A stretch of 64,000 nt of DNA from Vibrio ponticus (GTDB taxonomy: Bacteria > Pseudomonadota > Gammaproteobacteria > Enterobacterales > Vibrionaceae): positions 496,001 through 560,000 of the forward strand of contig NZ_AP019657.1 in the NCBI RefSeq assembly GCF_009938225.1. Reading direction: 5' to 3'. Positions 63,445 to 64,000 of this stretch are shown here, in pieces. A model generated the notes under the pieces. The model saw only the letters and a list, made by a program, of their open reading frames with translations, was not told where the DNA came from and searched no databases. The number at the start of each line of letters is the position of its first letter. The stretch's first letter is position 1. Position numbers and translations under genes: made by a program.

Positions 63445-64000
63445 CGAAATCGTACCTCAACAAGAAGGCGGTGAAGTAACAGAAGGCACGGTAGATATTT
63501 CTACCATTCCCGGTGAGGAGCGTGCTGCGATTCTGTTACTGAGTCTCAATGAAGAAGATGCCGCTGGTATTATTCGCCATCTTGAACCTAAGCAAGTTCA
63601 ACGCGTGGGTAGTGCGATGGCAAAAGCGGCTGACCTTAGCCAAGACAAGGTCGGCGCGGTTCATCGTGCCTTTTTGGAAGATATTCAAAAATACACCAAC
63701 ATTGGTATGGGCAGCGAAGACTTCATGCGCAACACATTGATTGCCGCATTAGGTCAAGATAAAGCGAATAACCTCGTTGACCAGATCTTGCTGGGCACCG
63801 GTTCTAAAGGTCTTGATTCATTGAAATGGATGGATCCGCGTCAAGTGGCGAGCATCATTTTGAATGAACACCCGCAAATCCAAACCATTGTGCTTTCTTA
63901 CCTCGAACCGGATCAGTCGGCAGAGATCTTATCTCAGTTTGCCGAGCGTGATCGCCTCGATCTCATGATGCGTATCGCCAACCTTGAAGAAGTTCAGCCT
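63437..64000 (+). CDS. fliG: Flagellar motor switch protein FliG, N-terminal part; 3' end outside the window
   Basis: 188 codons are present before the window ends, from ATG 63437 (MANEIVPQQEGGEV). The FliG N-terminal domain that binds FliF is clear: ERAAILLLSLNEEDAAGIIRH as overlapping segments, and DFMRNTLIAALGQDKANNLVDQ, followed by the start of the middle domain with LNEHPQIQTIVLSYL (EHPQ motif). The missing C-terminal domain would contact PomA. The ATG overlaps the end of fliF. Confidence 0.94.
   Translation, partial: MANEIVPQQEGGEVTEGTVDISTIPGEERAAILLLSLNEEDAAGIIRHLEPKQVQRVGSAMAKAADLSQDKVGAVHRAFLEDIQKYTNIGMGSEDFMRNTLIAALGQDKANNLVDQILLGTGSKGLDSLKWMDPRQVASIILNEHPQIQTIVLSYLEPDQSAEILSQFAERDRLDLMMRIANLEEVQP

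Overview
The window is a chromosomal segment of a Vibrio (Gammaproteobacteria). The evidence is the flagellar order flagellin x3 - flaG - fliD - flaI - fliS - flrA - flrB - flrC - fliE - fliF - fliG, the sodium-motor genes pomAB, a GcvB small RNA divergent from gcvA, and many small families typical of Vibrio (DUF2956, DUF2919, DUF3549, DUF2310). The species cannot be fixed from the sequence alone. No prophage, insertion sequence, CRISPR array, tRNA or rRNA was seen.

Layout. 1-3.1 kb: the 3' end of pgm, a DUF1853 gene and a Nif3-like gene, separated by repeat-rich spacers. 3.1-14.5 kb: the TCA-cycle block, with gltA divergent from sdhCDAB-sucABCD. 14.5-18.7 kb: small genes (KfrA-like protein, GNAT, DUF3301, DUF3549, yqcC-like, truC). 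18.7-21.8 kb: xseB-ispA-dxs on the minus strand. 22-25.4 kb: pomAB and thiI. 25.7-29 kb: the sRNA gene gcvB (minus), then gcvA, an alpha/beta hydrolase, a DUF423 membrane protein and rlmM. 29.3-37.8 kb (minus): DUF2076 gene, xni, ppnN, a GGDEF-domain diguanylate cyclase, a TPR protein with a degenerate GGDEF domain, and queF. 37.9-39.2 kb: syd and a zinc-ribbon gene. 39.5-44 kb: a three-gene set of TonB-dependent-receptor-like protein, YfiR-like periplasmic protein and membrane diguanylate cyclase. 44-49.2 kb: mostly small genes with dapE, an ArsC-like reductase and a Dyp-type peroxidase. 49.4-64 kb: the flagellar cluster, running off the window inside fliG.

How the genes work together. The TCA genes encode citrate synthase, succinate dehydrogenase, 2-oxoglutarate dehydrogenase E1/E2 and succinyl-CoA synthetase. 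The flagellar cluster holds its own regulators: FlrA, a sigma-54 activator that keeps the two arginines known to bind c-di-GMP in V. cholerae FlrA, then the FlrB/FlrC two-component pair. Matching promoters are visible: sigma-54 sites before flrB and fliE, and sigma-28 sites before pomA and the flagellins. Two diguanylate cyclases and one pseudo-GGDEF protein lie within 30 kb of flrA, so the window carries both likely sources of c-di-GMP and one of its motility targets, although nothing in the sequence proves they are wired to each other.

Most unusual items: (1) the receptor-YfiR-cyclase set at 39.5-44 kb, a candidate outer-membrane-to-c-di-GMP signalling module; (2) the gcvB sRNA; (3) a mosaic of small hairpin units with constant flanks and variable stems, whose linkers match the units of two heptamer tandem arrays; (4) mutually exclusive hairpins in the leader of the second flagellin; (5) a 33-residue tandem repeat inside FliD.
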